A stretch of 64,000 nt of DNA from Methanomassiliicoccus sp. (GTDB lineage: Archaea; Thermoplasmatota; Thermoplasmata; Methanomassiliicoccales; Methanomassiliicoccaceae). The position numbers were made by a program, and so were the translations under genes. Shown piece by piece: positions 62,510 to 64,000 of this stretch. Under the pieces are notes generated by a model. That model did no database searches and was not told the origin of the DNA. It saw nothing but the letters and a program-made list of their open reading frames with translations. The stretch is taken from positions 496,001-560,000 of the forward strand of contig JAAYAX010000004.1 in NCBI GenBank assembly GCA_012719175.1, in the 5' to 3' direction. The first letter of the stretch is position 1. The number at the start of each line of letters is the position of its first letter.

Positions 62510-63265
62510 CTAGCGGTGAGTTATCTTGTTCCATAGCCCTGCCGTCCTCCTCCCGGCCTTTAACACCGCTGAGTAGTCCTTGAGGTAGGAGTGGCGTGCG
62601 GTGACCTGGCCCCCAAAGCCTCTCTTGAACCTGTTAATCCTCTCCATCTCCGGGTCTGGATGCGCGTCCGAGTAATATCCTCCCAGATCGAAGCTGCTCA
62701 ACCCCTTGTTGTATGCATAGTTGATCGCCTCCCAGACCAGCAGTCGGTTGCCGAAGCTGATCATCTTCTGAATGCTCTCATCAGTCTCCAATCTTCGGGA
62801 GACCGCCTGCAGGCCTCGCATGTACTTATCATCATGTATCGCTAAATAGCCACAGAGTATCTGGCCATTTAGCTCGGCAGTGAACAATGTCCCATGATCT
62901 CTGATGAAGTCCTCAGAGTAGTTATACGGGGCGAGCTTTTTGGATCTTCTGAAGTCCTTATTCATCTGGATGAACTCTACAATATGCGCGTTCCTGTTGA
63001 CCGTGAAACCCTCTTTCTCCGAGCGCCGGATGAACTTCCTGCAGTCCCCGGCCATGTTCTCCCAAACTGGATCCAATCCATGGGAGAGGTCCAGGACCAG
63101 CGTGGACAGTGTTTCACGAGAGAACCCTTTGGCATCTACCACGTCTATGCAGTGGAGATGGCAGATGCTATCTATGCCCTCATCATCATAAGGCCTGTCG
63201 CTGAACCATACTGTGCGCAGCTTGAACATTGATATTTTTTTATCGGTCACCAGAGGCATGATCAT
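62510..63265 (-). CDS. FemAB-like GNAT acyltransferase (short form)
   Basis: 251 residues with only the second GNAT-like half of FemX-type enzymes: KFIRRSEKEGFTV, LFTAELNGQILCGYLAIHDDKYMRGL, then LLVWEAINYAYNKGLSSFDLGGYYSDAHP and INRFKRGFGGQ. FDLGG and KRGFGG are the family's end motifs. It may add an acyl or aminoacyl group to a surface glycan. The open frame starts at ATG 63265; a shorter start at ATG 63229 (MFKLRTVWFSDRP) is also likely. It is distinct from the longer paralogs at 2352, 14240 and 37824. Confidence 0.78.
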   Translation of the reverse strand: MIMPLVTDKKISMFKLRTVWFSDRPYDDEGIDSICHLHCIDVVDAKGFSRETLSTLVLDLSHGLDPVWENMAGDCRKFIRRSEKEGFTVNRNAHIVEFIQMNKDFRRSKKLAPYNYSEDFIRDHGTLFTAELNGQILCGYLAIHDDKYMRGLQAVSRRLETDESIQKMISFGNRLLVWEAINYAYNKGLSSFDLGGYYSDAHPDPEMERINRFKRGFGGQVTARHSYLKDYSAVLKAGRRTAGLWNKITHR

Positions 63266-63696
63266 GTTCCGCGGAGCGGTCCATCAAAGATAGAAGTCTA
63301 GCTGCTCCCTATTTGTAATTAGGGAATCGCCTAGGATTACGAGTGCTGCCTAGGGGTGGGAGAACCACGATACAGTGACTTATGAGAATGATTTTGTGAA
63401 CAAATTTCCAAAATGGGCATTTCTAAAATGTCATATTAATTTTATTTTAAATTAATAAAATTAAAACTAATAAAGTAATGCAAAATAATATAATATTAAC
63501 TGAAATCAATTTAGATAATCAGTATTGATTACGAGTCTCAAAAGTATAAAGTATAAGCTCGCGGTTTAGCCGCCAAACGGTCACATAAATATTGTGGATA
63601 GAAGAAGTTGACCGGTAAGTGGAGAAAACTACCCTTCTAGAGAAAACTATCTAAATATAGGAACAAAGAGGGTGAAAAATCTATCGAGATGATAAG
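63266..63696. other. Intergenic region: AT-rich leader of the right surface protein
   Basis: No gene is seen. TTAATTTTATT (63436-63446) and AATAAAATTAA (63454-63464) are a perfect 11-base inverted repeat around a seven-base spacer. The right part is purine-rich (GAGGGTGAAAAAT, then GAGATGATAAG before the ATG). Confidence 0.5.
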
Positions 63697-64000
63697 ATGG
63701 ATAAAATATATAATAAAAAGAATAGAAATAGGAATATTCGTTTTATCGCGATAATCGTCGCCTCCATCATGTTGTCATCAGCGACCTTGGTCTTCCTAGG
63801 CACCGATGAGGCGGCCGCGGCTCCAGACTATTCCTATATCGTGAGTAAGAACACGAGCGGAAAGACAGTTGTAAAGAGCGCCTACGGTTACACTGCGTAT
63901 TCCTCATCAACCTCCAACAAGGCGATCCAATGGGCCATAGATCATAGCGCCAGCGGTAAGACCGTCCTGATAAATGCTGGAACCTATGCCTTGATGAGCG
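63697..64000 (+). CDS. Secreted beta-helix surface protein, N-terminal part (cut by window edge)
   Basis: 101 visible residues. Basic start MDKIYNKKNRNRN, hydrophobic helix FIAIIVASIMLSSATLVFL, and a likely signal cut in EAAAAPDY. Next is the cap module: YSYIVSKNTSGKTVVKSAYG, AIQWAIDHSASGKTVLINAG, TYALMS. This aligns with the modules of the proteins at 15969, 17793, 20535 and 39452, and most closely with the second module of 39452 (AVQWAVSHA, RAGTYAL). No Ig domain lies before the module. It is a further surface protein of the same set. GAGATGAT upstream acts as ribosome site. The rest is outside the window. Confidence 0.72.
   Translation, partial: MDKIYNKKNRNRNIRFIAIIVASIMLSSATLVFLGTDEAAAAPDYSYIVSKNTSGKTVVKSAYGYTAYSSSTSNKAIQWAIDHSASGKTVLINAGTYALMS

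Overview
The window looks archaeal. Many genes have a TATA-like AT box about 25 bases before the start codon and little or no leader; others have GGAGG or GGTG ribosome sites and often start with TTG. Families typical of archaea occur (DUF354, DUF2206-like membrane proteins), and no bacterial -10/-35 promoters, peptidoglycan genes or insertion sequences are evident. Genes are GC-rich and the intergenic regions strongly AT-rich. A euryarchaeon of the Thermoplasmatota (perhaps Methanomassiliicoccales-like) is my best guess, but nothing here fixes the taxon.

Almost the whole window is one large surface-glycan and surface-protein locus. From left to right: a secreted beta-helix protein cut by the left edge; a block of polysaccharide deacetylase, FemAB-like transferase, sugar epimerase, glycosyltransferases, a DUF2206-like membrane protein, a flippase and two acyl/acetyltransferases (1.2-12.9 kb); an exported PHP hydrolase and a BioF2/FemAB-like transferase (13-15.4 kb); three tandem secreted beta-helix proteins (16-22.3 kb); a divergent PaaK-like / GINT1-like pair (22.3-25.6 kb); a glycosyltransferase plus membrane protein (25.6-28.6 kb); UDP-GlcNAc 2-epimerase, a second flippase, DUF354, an alpha/alpha-toroid protein, a Gfo/Idh/MocA dehydrogenase and an unknown barrel-like protein (29-36.5 kb); a second BioF2-like transferase, a giant Ig/beta-helix protein, a third flippase, glycosyltransferases and a second PaaK/GINT1 pair (37.8-52.1 kb); then small two-helix membrane proteins, an exported M28 peptidase, a carbamoyltransferase and a radical SAM/SPASM enzyme (52.5-57.3 kb); and a final block with a membrane protein, GT2, deacetylase, a Cys-rich unknown and a FemAB-like protein, before another beta-helix protein runs off the right edge.

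The likely joint logic is as follows. Nucleotide sugars are made (epimerases, dehydrogenase) and assembled on a lipid by cytoplasmic glycosyltransferases. They are decorated by acetyl, acyl, aminoacyl-like and carbamoyl transfer and by deacetylation, then flipped by Wzx-type proteins. Large multi-helix proteins finish or polymerise them outside, alongside secreted beta-helix proteins that may bind or process them. This is inferred from families, not shown.

The most unusual features are a duplicated 74-base tRNA-Cys-like element (52295-52368 and 56065-56138), two families of tiny two-helix membrane proteins, a repeated gene order (BioF2-like, beta-helix, PaaK-like, GINT1-like) pointing to segmental duplication, and a set of six surface beta-helix proteins that share one start module but carry 0 to 3 Ig-like domains.
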